A DNA stretch of 64,000 nucleotides from Chitinophaga sp. LS1 (GCF_034274695.1 NZ_CP128362.1:3226501-3290500), one strand, 5' to 3'; numbered from the stretch's first letter, positions 36,576-46,563 are shown. Numbers and translations: made by a program. The notes: a model not told the origin generated them from the letters alone.

Positions 36576-39500
36576 ATGATCCGGATTATACTCATCAGCA
36601 TCTGTTTAGGTTTCCTGTTTCCAGCCAGTGCGCAGCAGCTATTTGATGACGATTGGTTATTCTATAGAGGCAATGCACAAGGCGCTGAAAATCCTTCATT
36701 CAATGATCAGGAATGGAGAAAAATCGACCTGCCACATGATTGGAGTATAGAAGACCTGCCCGGTACCAACTCTCCTTTTAGTCAGGGGGCAATCAGTCAG
36801 GTAAGCGGAGGGTTTACAACAGGTGGTACTGGTTGGTATCGTAAGCATTTTACGCTGCAGGCGGATAAAAAGCCCGTCATCCTGCAATTTGATGGGGTTT
36901 ACATGAATGCAACTGTATGGCTCAATGGGAAGAAACTTGGCAAACATCCATATGGTTATACCACCTTTAGTTTTGATATCACTGATAAGATCATTCCCGG
37001 AAAAGAGAATGTACTGGCTGTACTTGTTCGGAATGAAGGAGAGAATAGCCGATGGTATGCTGGTTCCGGAATTTACAGGCATGTATGGTTAAAAAGCAAT
37101 CAATACAAGATTGCTATTACTACACCAGTTGTAAATAGAAGTTTAGCTACTGTTGCTATTCATACGGAAAAGCCGGGTACTACCCGTATTTACAATCAAA
37201 AGGGAATATTGATTACAACAACTTCACCATCCATACTGTCCAGCTCATCCAACCCATCTAGCTCATCTAACCCATCTAAGTCATCTAACGCATCCAACCC
37301 ATCCAACCCATCCAGTTCATCCAACTCATCGAGCTCATTTAACTCATCTAACTCATCTTCCCTGTCTACCGATCAGCAATTCCAGATCTCCAAACCATCC
37401 CTCTGGTCAGTAGACACTCCCAACTTATACACCGCCATCACAATTATTGACGGCGATACCATTCGCACTACTTTCGGTATCCGCACCTTCACCGCTGATG
37501 CCGTAAACGGTGCCCGGCTGAACGGTCTCCCCATCAAACTAAAAGGCGGCTGCGTTCACCACGACAATGGCCCTCTCGGTGCCAAAGCATACGATCGGGC
37601 AGAAGAGAGAAAAGTCGCTCTGCTAAAAGCAAGTGGATACAACGCCATCCGTTGTGCCCATAATCCCCCTTCTCCTGCCTTTTTAGACGCTTGCGACCGT
37701 TTTGGCATGTTGGTGATCGACGAAGCATTTGACACCTGGAAAGACCCTAAAAACCCCGAAGACTACCATGTATACTTCAACGACTGGTGGCAGCGGGACA
37801 TTGAAAGCATGGTAAACAGGGATAGAAATCACCCTTCTGTCATCATGTGGAGCATAGGCAATGAAATCCCTCACAGGGAAAAACCGGCAGTTGCCGCCGT
37901 CGCTCACACCCTGCGTCAATACCTTTTACAGTTGGATAGCACCCGCCTTATTACCTGTGGCGTCAATGGCATTGCTCCTGATAAAGACACTTTCCTCTCT
38001 GCCCTCGATGTGGCAGGGTATAATTATGCTTTGGATAAATACGAACCTGATCATGCCCGGGTCCCCAACCGTGTCATCATGGCTACAGAATCTTTCCCGC
38101 TGGATGCAGGTGCTTACTGGGAAGGTGTGATTAAACACCCCTGGGTAATTGGTGATTTCGTCTGGACGGCTTTCGACTATATTGGAGAAGCCAGCATCGG
38201 TTGGCTTGGTTACATGCAGCATCAGGGTTTTTACCCATGGAACCTTGCTTATTGTGGGGATATTGATATCTGTGGCTGGAAACGTCCGCAATCTTATTAT
38301 CGCGATGCTCTCTGGATGCCGGATCAGTTATCCCTTTTTGTGCACCCACCACAACCTACTTATCCAACCAACCCAGACAAAGTAGACTGGAGCCGCTGGG
38401 AATGGCAGGATGTGACCGATAGCTGGAACTGGCCGGGTAATGAAGGGAAACCATTCGAAGTAGTAGCCTATAGCTCTTATGATCAGGTAGAATTATTCCT
38501 CAATGGTAAATCACTGGGTAAAAAAGCAGTAAAAGATCATACTGCCAGCTGGCAGGTACCCTATACAGCAGGTATTCTTACCGCTACTGCCGGGAAAAAG
38601 AAAGTATCTCTTTCTACAACCGGGAAAAGTGTTCGCCTGCAATTACAAGCGGATACATTACAACTTGCACCTAATAATCAGGATCTTGCTTATATCACTG
38701 TCAATTTACTGGATAGTGCAGGTCATCGTAATCCAGATGATACAACATTAATCAATTTCAAATTAGAAGGCCCTGCCACTATCGTAGGTGTAGGCAATGC
38801 AGATCCACGTAGTCTGGAAAGTAATCAGGCATTACAAAACAATCAGATAGCACAAAGTAATCAGTCCTTACAAAGCAATCCGTCCTTACAAAGTAATCAG
38901 ACACTACAAAACAACCAGAAATCACAAAGCAATCCGTCCTTACAAAGTAGTCAGACACTACAAAACAACCAGAAATCACAAAGTAATCAGTCTTTACAAA
39001 GCAGTCAGACACTACAAAACAATCAGATCGCACAAAGAAAAGCCTTCCATGGCCGTGCGCTTGTCATCATCAAAGCAGGCAAAACACCCGGAGCTATCCG
39101 CCTCATTGCCAGCACTCCAAATCTGCAACCTGCTGAGATTACCTTCAATAATCAGGAAAATCCTCTGGTCACCAGTCCAATCTCACAACCAGCCAATACC
39201 ACTGTTAAAAATAAACAATCTTCCCCCCAATGGATCGGCTATGAAGAAATGCCCGACAGCCTCAGGCTCGTTCCAGGTCTCCCCAATGACAAAACCAAAG
39301 CGCAACAGCGGGCCATTACTCCCTTATTCCGTAAATCCTTCACCACCAACAAACCAATAGCAACCGCCAAACTCACCATCACCGGCCTCGGTCATTACGA
39401 GTTTACCATCAATGGCAGGAAACCCGTTAATTCCTTCCTCGCCCCCGGCTGGACAAACTACGACAAACGTGTTTTTTACAACACCTACGACATTGCCAAT

Positions 39501-41597
39501 TACCTTCAAAAAGGTGAAAACGTACTCGGCGTCATCGTCGGTAATGGCTTCTACTACATCAACAAAGAAAGATATTATAAACTCCTCACTGCCTTCGGCT
39601 ATCCAAAAATGTACTGCCAGTTACACATCACCTACACCGATGGTACCACTACTACTATTGTATCTGATCAAAGCTGGAAAACATCACCCTCACCCATCAC
39701 TTTCACCAGTATTTACGGTGGTGAAGACTACGATGCCAGACTGGAACAGGATGGCTGGGACCGTCCCGGCTTTGATGACAGCAACTGGAAAAACGTTTTA
39801 TTGGTGAAGGCCCCCACTGGCAAACTGCAAGAAGAAAAAGACTACCCGGTCACCCTCGCCGATACTATATCCGTTAAATCAATCAACAGTATCCCTAATT
39901 TAAGCCAGAACCCCTCCAATATTTCCGTAAAATCAATCAACAACAGCCAGAACCCCTCCAATCCCTCCCTCCAATCCCCCACCATCTACGATTTCGGCCA
40001 AAACGCCTCCGGCATCATCGCCCTAAAAATAAAAGGCCACAAAGGCCAAACCATCAAACTCACCCCTTCCGAATTACTCACCCCCACCGGCCTCGCCAAC
40101 CAGCGCGCCACCGGCAAACCTTATTACTACTCCTATACCCTAAAAAGTGATGAAGTAGAAGAATGGCAACCCCGGTTCACCTACTACGGCTTTCGTTATG
40201 TACAAATAGAAGGCGCTACCCCCAATCAGATCCTCGACCTGAAACTATTACACAACCGTAACTCCTCTCCTGAAAACGGTACCTTCGAATGCTCCAACCC
40301 CTTGTTCAATCAAATCTACACCCTGATCAAATGGGCTATCAAAAGCAACCTCCAAAGCGTAGTCACCGACTGCCCACATCGCGAAAAACTCGGCTGGCTG
40401 GAACAGGATTACCTCATGGGCAATTCTATTCAATATAATTACGACATCCGCCTGCTCTATCAAAAGTTAGTTAACGACATGATCGATGCACAAACACCTG
40501 AAGGCCTCGTTCCCGACATCGCTCCCGAATATGTCTTCTTCGATGACAAAGGCTTCGGCTTCCGCGACTCTCCTGAATGGGGCAGTGCCTGCGTGATCCT
40601 GCCATGGCTCCTCTACAAATGGTATGGTGATAGCACAACCATGCAAAACGCCTACCCTATGATGCAACGTTACATTGCTTACTTAGAAAGTAAGGCAAAC
40701 AATCACATCTTATCCTACGGTCTTGGCGACTGGTTTGACTATGGTCCTGCCCGTCCCGGCGTAGCACAATTAACCCCCAAAGAACTGACAGCCACTGCTA
40801 TCTATTACTACGATTGCAAGCTACTCGCCGACATAGCCACCATCTTAAAAAAGAAAGAAGCCAAAACTTATCAAAAACAAGCCATAAACATCAAACAAAG
40901 TTTTAACAACACCTTTTTCAACAAACAAACCAACATGTACGCCACCGGCAGTCAAACTGCCATGGCCATGCCCCTGTGCGTAGGTCTCGTAGATGAAGTA
41001 AACAAGACCAAAGTTTTCAAAAACCTCATAGACAGCATCACAACCAACAATAATAAACTCACCGCCGGCGATATCGGGTTTCATTTCCTGATACAAGCTC
41101 TCCACCAGGGAAACGCTTCCCGGATCATCTACGACATGAACTGTCGTAACGACGTGCCCGGCTACGGCTACCAGATCGCCAAAGGCGCCACCGCCCTCAC
41201 CGAATCATGGCCCGCCCTCGCTGAAGTCTCCAACAACCACCTCATGCTCGGCCACATCATGGAATGGTTCTTCAGTGGCCTCGCCGGTATCCAGCAATCA
41301 GAAAACTCCATCGCCTACCGCGATATTATCATCTGTCCCGAAATAGTAGGGGATGTCACCTACGCGAAAGGTACTTACAACACACCCAACGGTACAATCG
41401 TCAGCCAATGGGAAAAAGGTCAACTTTTTAAGTTATATGTAAACATTCCTCCAAACACAAATGCAACTATAAAGATCCCTGCCACCCCCACCCAGCACAT
41501 TACCCAAATGAGTGAGCCTGTCAAGCCCACACACTACGAAAACGGCAGAGCTATTATCAGGATAACCTCAGGTCAATACTTATTTACAGTGATTTAA
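36576..41597 (+). CDS. GH2 beta-galactosidase-type enzyme fused to a GH78 alpha-L-rhamnosidase
   Basis: A 1673-residue secreted fusion (signal ending FPASAQ). Residues ~20-880 are GH2: sugar-binding jelly-roll (DLPHDWSIEDLPGTNSPFSQGA), Ig-like domain, TIM barrel with E430 in WSIGNEIPH (acid/base) and E505 in MATESFP (nucleophile), then DUF4982- and Big-like domains. Residues ~884-1673 are GH78: LTITGLGHYEFTINGRK, YDFGQNASGIIALKIKG, the acid region DCPHREKLGW (D1265, E1270) and the likely base E1543 in LTESWPAL. Together they could remove galactose and rhamnose from one substrate. Three low-complexity in-frame insertions lie in loops (residues ~214-265, 747-822, 1099-1136). It is preceded by a 47-bp repeat array. 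Confidence 0.88.
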   Translation: MIRIILISICLGFLFPASAQQLFDDDWLFYRGNAQGAENPSFNDQEWRKIDLPHDWSIEDLPGTNSPFSQGAISQVSGGFTTGGTGWYRKHFTLQADKKPVILQFDGVYMNATVWLNGKKLGKHPYGYTTFSFDITDKIIPGKENVLAVLVRNEGENSRWYAGSGIYRHVWLKSNQYKIAITTPVVNRSLATVAIHTEKPGTTRIYNQKGILITTTSPSILSSSSNPSSSSNPSKSSNASNPSNPSSSSNSSSSFNSSNSSSLSTDQQFQISKPSLWSVDTPNLYTAITIIDGDTIRTTFGIRTFTADAVNGARLNGLPIKLKGGCVHHDNGPLGAKAYDRAEERKVALLKASGYNAIRCAHNPPSPAFLDACDRFGMLVIDEAFDTWKDPKNPEDYHVYFNDWWQRDIESMVNRDRNHPSVIMWSIGNEIPHREKPAVAAVAHTLRQYLLQLDSTRLITCGVNGIAPDKDTFLSALDVAGYNYALDKYEPDHARVPNRVIMATESFPLDAGAYWEGVIKHPWVIGDFVWTAFDYIGEASIGWLGYMQHQGFYPWNLAYCGDIDICGWKRPQSYYRDALWMPDQLSLFVHPPQPTYPTNPDKVDWSRWEWQDVTDSWNWPGNEGKPFEVVAYSSYDQVELFLNGKSLGKKAVKDHTASWQVPYTAGILTATAGKKKVSLSTTGKSVRLQLQADTLQLAPNNQDLAYITVNLLDSAGHRNPDDTTLINFKLEGPATIVGVGNADPRSLESNQALQNNQIAQSNQSLQSNPSLQSNQTLQNNQKSQSNPSLQSSQTLQNNQKSQSNQSLQSSQTLQNNQIAQRKAFHGRALVIIKAGKTPGAIRLIASTPNLQPAEITFNNQENPLVTSPISQPANTTVKNKQSSPQWIGYEEMPDSLRLVPGLPNDKTKAQQRAITPLFRKSFTTNKPIATAKLTITGLGHYEFTINGRKPVNSFLAPGWTNYDKRVFYNTYDIANYLQKGENVLGVIVGNGFYYINKERYYKLLTAFGYPKMYCQLHITYTDGTTTTIVSDQSWKTSPSPITFTSIYGGEDYDARLEQDGWDRPGFDDSNWKNVLLVKAPTGKLQEEKDYPVTLADTISVKSINSIPNLSQNPSNISVKSINNSQNPSNPSLQSPTIYDFGQNASGIIALKIKGHKGQTIKLTPSELLTPTGLANQRATGKPYYYSYTLKSDEVEEWQPRFTYYGFRYVQIEGATPNQILDLKLLHNRNSSPENGTFECSNPLFNQIYTLIKWAIKSNLQSVVTDCPHREKLGWLEQDYLMGNSIQYNYDIRLLYQKLVNDMIDAQTPEGLVPDIAPEYVFFDDKGFGFRDSPEWGSACVILPWLLYKWYGDSTTMQNAYPMMQRYIAYLESKANNHILSYGLGDWFDYGPARPGVAQLTPKELTATAIYYYDCKLLADIATILKKKEAKTYQKQAINIKQSFNNTFFNKQTNMYATGSQTAMAMPLCVGLVDEVNKTKVFKNLIDSITTNNNKLTAGDIGFHFLIQALHQGNASRIIYDMNCRNDVPGYGYQIAKGATALTESWPALAEVSNNHLMLGHIMEWFFSGLAGIQQSENSIAYRDIIICPEIVGDVTYAKGTYNTPNGTIVSQWEKGQLFKLYVNIPPNTNATIKIPATPTQHITQMSEPVKPTHYENGRAIIRITSGQYLFTVI
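37220..37366 (+). repeat. 9-bp in-frame repeat (Ser/Asn/Pro) in the GH2-GH78 gene
   Basis: Sixteen or so imperfect copies of a 9-bp unit of the form CATCYAACY, coding for runs of S-S/N-P/S (SSNPSSSSNPSKSSNASNPS and onward). It lies within the Ig-like domain of the GH2 part, between ILITTTSPSIL and QFQISKPSLW, not between domains. Confidence 0.85.
38814..39042 (+). repeat. 18-bp in-frame repeat (Gln/Asn/Ser) in the GH2-GH78 gene
   Basis: About 12 copies of an 18-bp unit coding hexapeptides such as NQSLQS, NQTLQN, NQKSQS and NPSLQS. Units are also arranged in a higher-order 54-bp repeat (NPSLQSSQTLQNNQKSQS type). It interrupts a beta domain between VGVGNADPRSLES and KAFHGRALVIIKAG, which are adjacent in ordinary GH2 proteins. 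Confidence 0.88.
39869..39980 (+). repeat. Two-copy in-frame repeat (ISVKSIN...QNPSN) in the GH78 part
   Basis: Two diverged copies of a ~45-54-bp unit coding SVKSINSIPNLSQNPSNI and SVKSINNSQNPSNPSLQS. It lies between LADTI and TIYDFGQNASG, a short loop in ordinary GH78 enzymes. Confidence 0.75.
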
Positions 41598-41626
41598 TAC
41601 CGCACTGTTAAAAAAAATATAAAAAG

Positions 41627-41659
41627 TTGGCGCACGTTTATAAAATTTTTTTAGATTTG
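41627..41659 (+). promoter_or_regulatory. Bacteroidota-type promoter for the third SusC/SusD operon
   Basis: TTGG (41627-41630), a 21-base spacer, then TAGATTTG (41652-41659), a full match to TAnnTTTG. The predicted transcript would have an untranslated leader of about 245 bases before the SusC ATG at 41911. It lies 55 bases after the stop of the GH2-GH78 gene, so the downstream SusC/SusD pair probably has its own transcription start. Confidence 0.55.
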
Positions 41660-41702
41660 TTACTCAACCTTGTGTAATTACAAGATCACGTTATGGCATT
41701 TA

Positions 41703-41739
41703 TTGATTAATCCAGTGTGTTAGTTATTTGATTAATCCA
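41703..41739. repeat. Direct repeat of TTGATTAATCCA, candidate regulatory site
   Basis: TTGATTAATCCA occurs at 41703-41714 and 41728-41739, 25 bases apart start to start. The rest of the 313-base gap (41598-41910) is AT-rich and holds no gene. The pair lies downstream of the predicted -7 element, in the transcribed leader. Confidence 0.5.
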
Positions 41740-41910
41740 TTTGTTATTTTTTTCACTTAAAACTTATTGCTGAACCAAAAAATAAACGTAGCAACCATCT
41801 TTATTTAATTAAACTAAAACGATTTACTTATTAACCCTTGCACTGAACGGTGTTCGGGGCTGTATCATATGTCCATAAAAGAGTAATCAGATCACATACA
41901 AATTAGTTCC

Positions 41911-44900
41911 ATGATGAAAAGAAACAACCATTTCATGCGTTGTACAGGATTGCTATTCCTGTTAACCATGCTGCACTTTCATACCCTGATGGCCCAGCAA
42001 AAAAAGGTCACAGGGCAGGTCTCAGGTAAGGAAGGCCCCCTCACAAATGTATCCGTGCAGATAAAGGGCACTACTATAGGTGCATACACAGATGACAAAG
42101 GACAGTTCACTATTTCAGTACCCAATTCCAGCGCTGTACTTGTAGTTCGCTATGTAGGCATGGAAACAAAAGAAGTACCTGTAGGCGATCAGACAAACCT
42201 GAATATTGTACTCACCTCATCTGCCAGTGATCTGAGCGAAGTGGTCGTAGTCGGTTATGGTACTACCAAACGGCAGGACCTCACAGGTAGTGTGGGTAGC
42301 GTGAACGCCGATGAGCTGATGGAAAGACCCTCTCTCACCCTGCAACAAGCCATGGCAGGTAAAGTAGCAGGTGTAAACGTCAATACCAACTCAGGTCGCC
42401 CCGGTGGCCGTACCAACGTACGTATCCGCGGTTTTGGTTCCATCAAGGCTACCAACGATCCGCTGTATGTAGTAGATGGTATCGTATATCCTGCTGATAT
42501 CTCTACCATCAACCCAAATGATATCGAAAGCATGGACATCCTCAAAGATGCATCTGCTACCGCTATCTATGGTACCCGTGGTGCGAACGGTGTAATCATG
42601 ATCACTACTAAAAAAGGTAGTAAAAAAGGTGGTCAGGTGAGCTACTCCGGTTATGTTAGCGCCGGTAAAATGGCACGTAAACAGGATGTGCTGAATTCAA
42701 AAGAATTCCTCGCTACTGAAGACCTGGCCTATGCCAACGCTGCTAAATACGATCCTACCGGTTTCGCAAATGGCGCATACAAAGATCCTAAAGTAAAACG
42801 TGCTCAATATATAGGTACACTCTTCGACGACAACCTCAATCCACTCTATGATGTAGACTGGCAGGATGCCGTAACCCGTACCGCTATCAGCCAGGGACAT
42901 AACCTGTCTTTCACAGGCGGCGATGAAAAATCTACTTATGGTTTATTTCTTGGCTATAACGATGAACAGGGGGTGATTAAAAATTCTTATGCTAAAAGAT
43001 ATACTGCCCGCGCTACTATCGACCGTCAAATGAATGACTGGCTGAAAGTAGGTGGTAGCATCGGTTATGTGGTAAACAAGGAAAAAAGACAGGATGCAAC
43101 CACTGGTGGTAACAACGTGACCCGCCAGATGATTGAAATGATTCCTATCGTTCCTTTCAAATATCCAGACGGTACTTACGGTAAAAGAGGCGATTATGAA
43201 GGCATGGAATCAGGCGATAACCCGCTCTCCCAGTTGTATGAAGACAACCGTCTGTATAATAACAACGTATTTAACGGTAACGCATATGCAAATATCCGGC
43301 TGTACAAGGACCTGACATTTACCAGTACCGTGGGTGCCAACGTGCGTGATGAGTACGATCCTTATTTCAACAGTACCTTGTCCAACCTGGCCAATGAATA
43401 TGGTAAAAACTATGCGGAGATCACCTCTTACCGCTCTACTTTCTACCAGTGGGAAAACCACTTCTCGTACAATAAGACAATCGGTAAAGACCATCGCATC
43501 AGTGCAACCGCAGGTCAGGAAATACAGAAGTTAGACTACCTGAAATATGTGGTAGCTGTTCAAAGTCTGAGTGATGACTACTACGAATGGAATAACCTGG
43601 GCTCTGCCTCAACGGTGAACACACCATCGTCTGAAGCTTATACATGGGCAATGGCTTCCTTCTTTGCCAGAGCGAACTATGCATACAAAGATCGTTATCT
43701 GGTCACATTCACCGGTCGTTACGATGGTAGCTCCCGCTTTGGTGCAGACAATAAGTTTGCCTTCTTCCCATCTGCGGCAGTAGGCTGGCGTGTGTCTGAA
43801 GAACCTTTCCTGAAAGACAATCCAACTGTCAATAACCTGAAACTGCGTGCCAGCTATGGTCTGACCGGTAACTCTGAAATTGGTCAGTATAAGTCACTGG
43901 CAAACATGACTTCGAATACCCTGATCTTCAACGGTAGCCGTGCTGCCGGTACTGTGATTAGTACCATGGCAAACCCTGACCTGAAATGGGAAAAAACCAG
44001 ACAGGTGGATGTGGGTTTTGACGTCTCCCTCTTCGATAGCCGGCTGAACATCGCTGCAGATTATTATAAAAAGAATACCAAAGACCTGTTGCTCGATGCG
44101 CCAGTACCTGCTTCCAGCGGTTATACTACACTGACCCGTAACATCGGTAGCCTGCAGAACTCCGGTTTTGAGTTCAGTGTGAATGCTGTGAACATCGATC
44201 GTAAGAATTTCTCCTGGAATACTACGCTCAACTTTTCCACACTGAAAAACAAAATCACTGCACTTGGAAGCAACAATGAAGATATTTACATGAACCCGAA
44301 CTTCCTGGATTATACCAACATCCTGCGTGTGGGTAAATCTGTAAGTTCCTTCTATGGTTACGTACGTGAAGGTACCTGGGGTACAGCTGAAGAAACAGAA
44401 GCCACCAAGTATGGAGCCAAACCCGGTGACCTGAAGTTCAAAGACATGAACGACGATGGCCAGATCAACAGCCAGGACCGCACCATCATCGGTAAAGGTA
44501 TTCCTGACTGGTATGGTACATTGTCCAACACTTTCCGCTACAAACAATTTGACTTCCTGCTGGAATTACAATATTCCTATGGTAATGATGTATTCAAACT
44601 CTCAGAACACTCTTCAGAAGACAGAACAGGTATTGCAAACAGCTTTGCCACCGTACTGAATGCATGGACACCTGAGCACCAGAATACACCTATTGCACAG
44701 ATCAGGCCTACTGCTGCCGGTTACACCAGTAAACTGGATAACCACAAAGTGGAAAACGGCTCTTTTATCAGGGGCAAGAACATCAGCTTTGGTTATAACC
44801 TGGCAGCACCTACCTGTAAGCGCCTGGGGGTAAGCAATGCCCGTGTATATGTCGCTGCACAGAACTTCTTCCTGATTACCAAATACATAGGTTATGATCC

Positions 44901-45000
44901 GGAAACGACCACATGGGACGACACCTTTGCACAGGGCATGCAGTTCCATGACTATCCTAAAGCAAGAACTGTCATGCTTGGACTGAATGTAACTTTCTAA
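41911..45000 (+). CDS. SusC-like TonB-dependent receptor
   Basis: A 1029-residue receptor: signal peptide (ending TLMAQ), carboxypeptidase-D-like domain (KVTGQVSGKEGPLTNVSVQIKG, YTDDKGQFTISVP, about residues 30-105), SusC signature LSEVVVVGYGTTKRQDLTGS, plug (AGKVAGVNVNTNSGRPGGRT, NDPLYVVDGI, LKDASATAIYGTRGANGVI) and a barrel ending TVMLGLNVTF. It is the first gene of a two-gene SusC/SusD operon with its own promoter candidate. There is no enzyme gene in the operon, so the substrate is open; it may serve the pectin locus in front of it. Confidence 0.95.
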   Translation: MMKRNNHFMRCTGLLFLLTMLHFHTLMAQQKKVTGQVSGKEGPLTNVSVQIKGTTIGAYTDDKGQFTISVPNSSAVLVVRYVGMETKEVPVGDQTNLNIVLTSSASDLSEVVVVGYGTTKRQDLTGSVGSVNADELMERPSLTLQQAMAGKVAGVNVNTNSGRPGGRTNVRIRGFGSIKATNDPLYVVDGIVYPADISTINPNDIESMDILKDASATAIYGTRGANGVIMITTKKGSKKGGQVSYSGYVSAGKMARKQDVLNSKEFLATEDLAYANAAKYDPTGFANGAYKDPKVKRAQYIGTLFDDNLNPLYDVDWQDAVTRTAISQGHNLSFTGGDEKSTYGLFLGYNDEQGVIKNSYAKRYTARATIDRQMNDWLKVGGSIGYVVNKEKRQDATTGGNNVTRQMIEMIPIVPFKYPDGTYGKRGDYEGMESGDNPLSQLYEDNRLYNNNVFNGNAYANIRLYKDLTFTSTVGANVRDEYDPYFNSTLSNLANEYGKNYAEITSYRSTFYQWENHFSYNKTIGKDHRISATAGQEIQKLDYLKYVVAVQSLSDDYYEWNNLGSASTVNTPSSEAYTWAMASFFARANYAYKDRYLVTFTGRYDGSSRFGADNKFAFFPSAAVGWRVSEEPFLKDNPTVNNLKLRASYGLTGNSEIGQYKSLANMTSNTLIFNGSRAAGTVISTMANPDLKWEKTRQVDVGFDVSLFDSRLNIAADYYKKNTKDLLLDAPVPASSGYTTLTRNIGSLQNSGFEFSVNAVNIDRKNFSWNTTLNFSTLKNKITALGSNNEDIYMNPNFLDYTNILRVGKSVSSFYGYVREGTWGTAEETEATKYGAKPGDLKFKDMNDDGQINSQDRTIIGKGIPDWYGTLSNTFRYKQFDFLLELQYSYGNDVFKLSEHSSEDRTGIANSFATVLNAWTPEHQNTPIAQIRPTAAGYTSKLDNHKVENGSFIRGKNISFGYNLAAPTCKRLGVSNARVYVAAQNFFLITKYIGYDPETTTWDDTFAQGMQFHDYPKARTVMLGLNVTF

Positions 45001-45015
45001 TCACGGACCTTTTAA

Positions 45016-46506
45016 ATGCACATTATGAACCGCAGTATAATAGTATTATTAAGCCTCTCCCTGATGGGAATGACAGGCTGTAGTAAATTCCTGGAAGAAA
45101 AGAATCCTTCATCTATTACAACGGATAATTATTATAAAAATGCCACCCAGGCACAATCAGCCGTGGATGGTGCTTACGAACAACTGAGAGTATTCCAGAA
45201 CGGAGACGGCTATGGCGAAACACCATGGATCTCTATGGAAATGCTGGTAGGACATGCCAAAACACTGGGACAGAGTACCTACAACAGTAGCATGATCAAA
45301 CACACCGCAGGTACCAGCGATCCTGTATTCATGTCTGTATGGAAAGGGTTTTACAATGGTATCTCCAATTGTAACGTGGCCATCCAGCACATCCCGGATG
45401 TAAGTATGGATGAGTCCCAGAAGAGCAACCTGATGGGACAATTATATTTCCTGCGTGCATTCTACTACTACCATCTGGTAAGATTGTATGGTGATGTTCC
45501 ACTGGTACTGACAGCTGTAAGCGCCAACAGTCCTGATCTGTACCCAAGTCGTACCGCTGCTGCTGATGTATATGACCAGATCGTAAAAGACCTGCAGCTG
45601 GCAGAAGCCTCTTCTTTGCCAACGACTGACGTGACCGGCCGTGTATCTGTAATGGCAGTAAAATCTCTGCTGTCCAGCGTATACCTGACCATGGCAGGGT
45701 ATCCATTGCAGAAAGGTAGTTCCTACTATCAGCTGGCTGCCGATAAAGCTGCCGAAGTAATAGATGGTGGTGGTTATGAACTGTTCACCAGTTATGCTTA
45801 CCTGCATGACAGGGCACATAAAAACGGCAGTGAGTTCATCCTGCAGGTACAGTATTCCGGAAGTATTGTTTCTAACAATATTGCCCGTCTGATCATTCCT
45901 GAAAAGATCGGTATCTCTAAGTTCGGTGATGAATATGGTGCGCTCATGCCATACAACCAGTTTGTAAATTCATACGAAACCGGCGATAAACGTACAGAAG
46001 AAAAACAATTCTTCTTCACGAATTACAACGGCAGAGATTTCGGTGAATATGCACTGTATAAATACTGGCTGGAAGAAGCCGCGAATCCAACTACCGGCGA
46101 TGCAAACTCAGATGAGAACTGGACACTGTTCCGTTTGCCAGAGATCATGCTGATCTATGCAGAAGCCAGCAATGAAGTAAGCGGCCCTACTGATAAAGCC
46201 TATACACAGATCAATGCGATCCGTGCAAGGGCAAATCTGGCGCCTCTGTCTGGTCTGAGCCAGGCTGATTTCCGCCAGCAGGTGTACAAAGAGCGTTATC
46301 ATGAACTGGCCTTCGAAGACAAAGCATACTTCGATATACAACGTACACATATGATCTATGATCTGCCAAACAATGTATTTGTAGATGCGACCAGCGCTGC
46401 AAATATTCAGGGTGTAACTTTCACAACCAAGTATTACATCTGGCCACTGCCGCAGAATGAACTGGATGCGAATAAGAATCTGACACAAAATGAAGAATGG
46501 AAATAA
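45016..46506 (+). CDS. SusD/RagB-family surface lipoprotein
   Basis: A 496-residue lipoprotein; the ATG at 45016 is taken, but ATG 45025 (MNRSIIVLLSLSLMGMTGC) gives an equally good signal. The lipobox is MTGC. Family motifs: LMGQLYFLRAFYYYHLVRLYGDVPLV, MAVKSLLSSVYLTMAGYP, IRARANLAPL, and YKERYHELAFEDKAYFDIQRT near the end, finishing with KNLTQNEEWK. It is the binding partner of the receptor 15 bases upstream. A strong terminator follows 24 bases after the stop. Confidence 0.95.
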   Translation: MHIMNRSIIVLLSLSLMGMTGCSKFLEEKNPSSITTDNYYKNATQAQSAVDGAYEQLRVFQNGDGYGETPWISMEMLVGHAKTLGQSTYNSSMIKHTAGTSDPVFMSVWKGFYNGISNCNVAIQHIPDVSMDESQKSNLMGQLYFLRAFYYYHLVRLYGDVPLVLTAVSANSPDLYPSRTAAADVYDQIVKDLQLAEASSLPTTDVTGRVSVMAVKSLLSSVYLTMAGYPLQKGSSYYQLAADKAAEVIDGGGYELFTSYAYLHDRAHKNGSEFILQVQYSGSIVSNNIARLIIPEKIGISKFGDEYGALMPYNQFVNSYETGDKRTEEKQFFFTNYNGRDFGEYALYKYWLEEAANPTTGDANSDENWTLFRLPEIMLIYAEASNEVSGPTDKAYTQINAIRARANLAPLSGLSQADFRQQVYKERYHELAFEDKAYFDIQRTHMIYDLPNNVFVDATSAANIQGVTFTTKYYIWPLPQNELDANKNLTQNEEWK

Positions 46507-46530
46507 GGTATTCTCTCAAAATACTTAAAT

Positions 46531-46563
46531 AAAAAAACGTCCGCGAAAGCGGACGTTTTTTTT
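46531..46563. terminator. Bidirectional intrinsic terminator between convergent operons
   Basis: A hairpin AAAACGTCCGC/GCGGACGTTTT with a GAAA loop (46545-46548), a run of A on the left and at least eight T on the right. The mirror-image A and T runs suit termination in both directions: the + strand SusC/SusD operon ends at 46506 and the minus strand metalloprotease gene ends at 46608. Confidence 0.9.
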
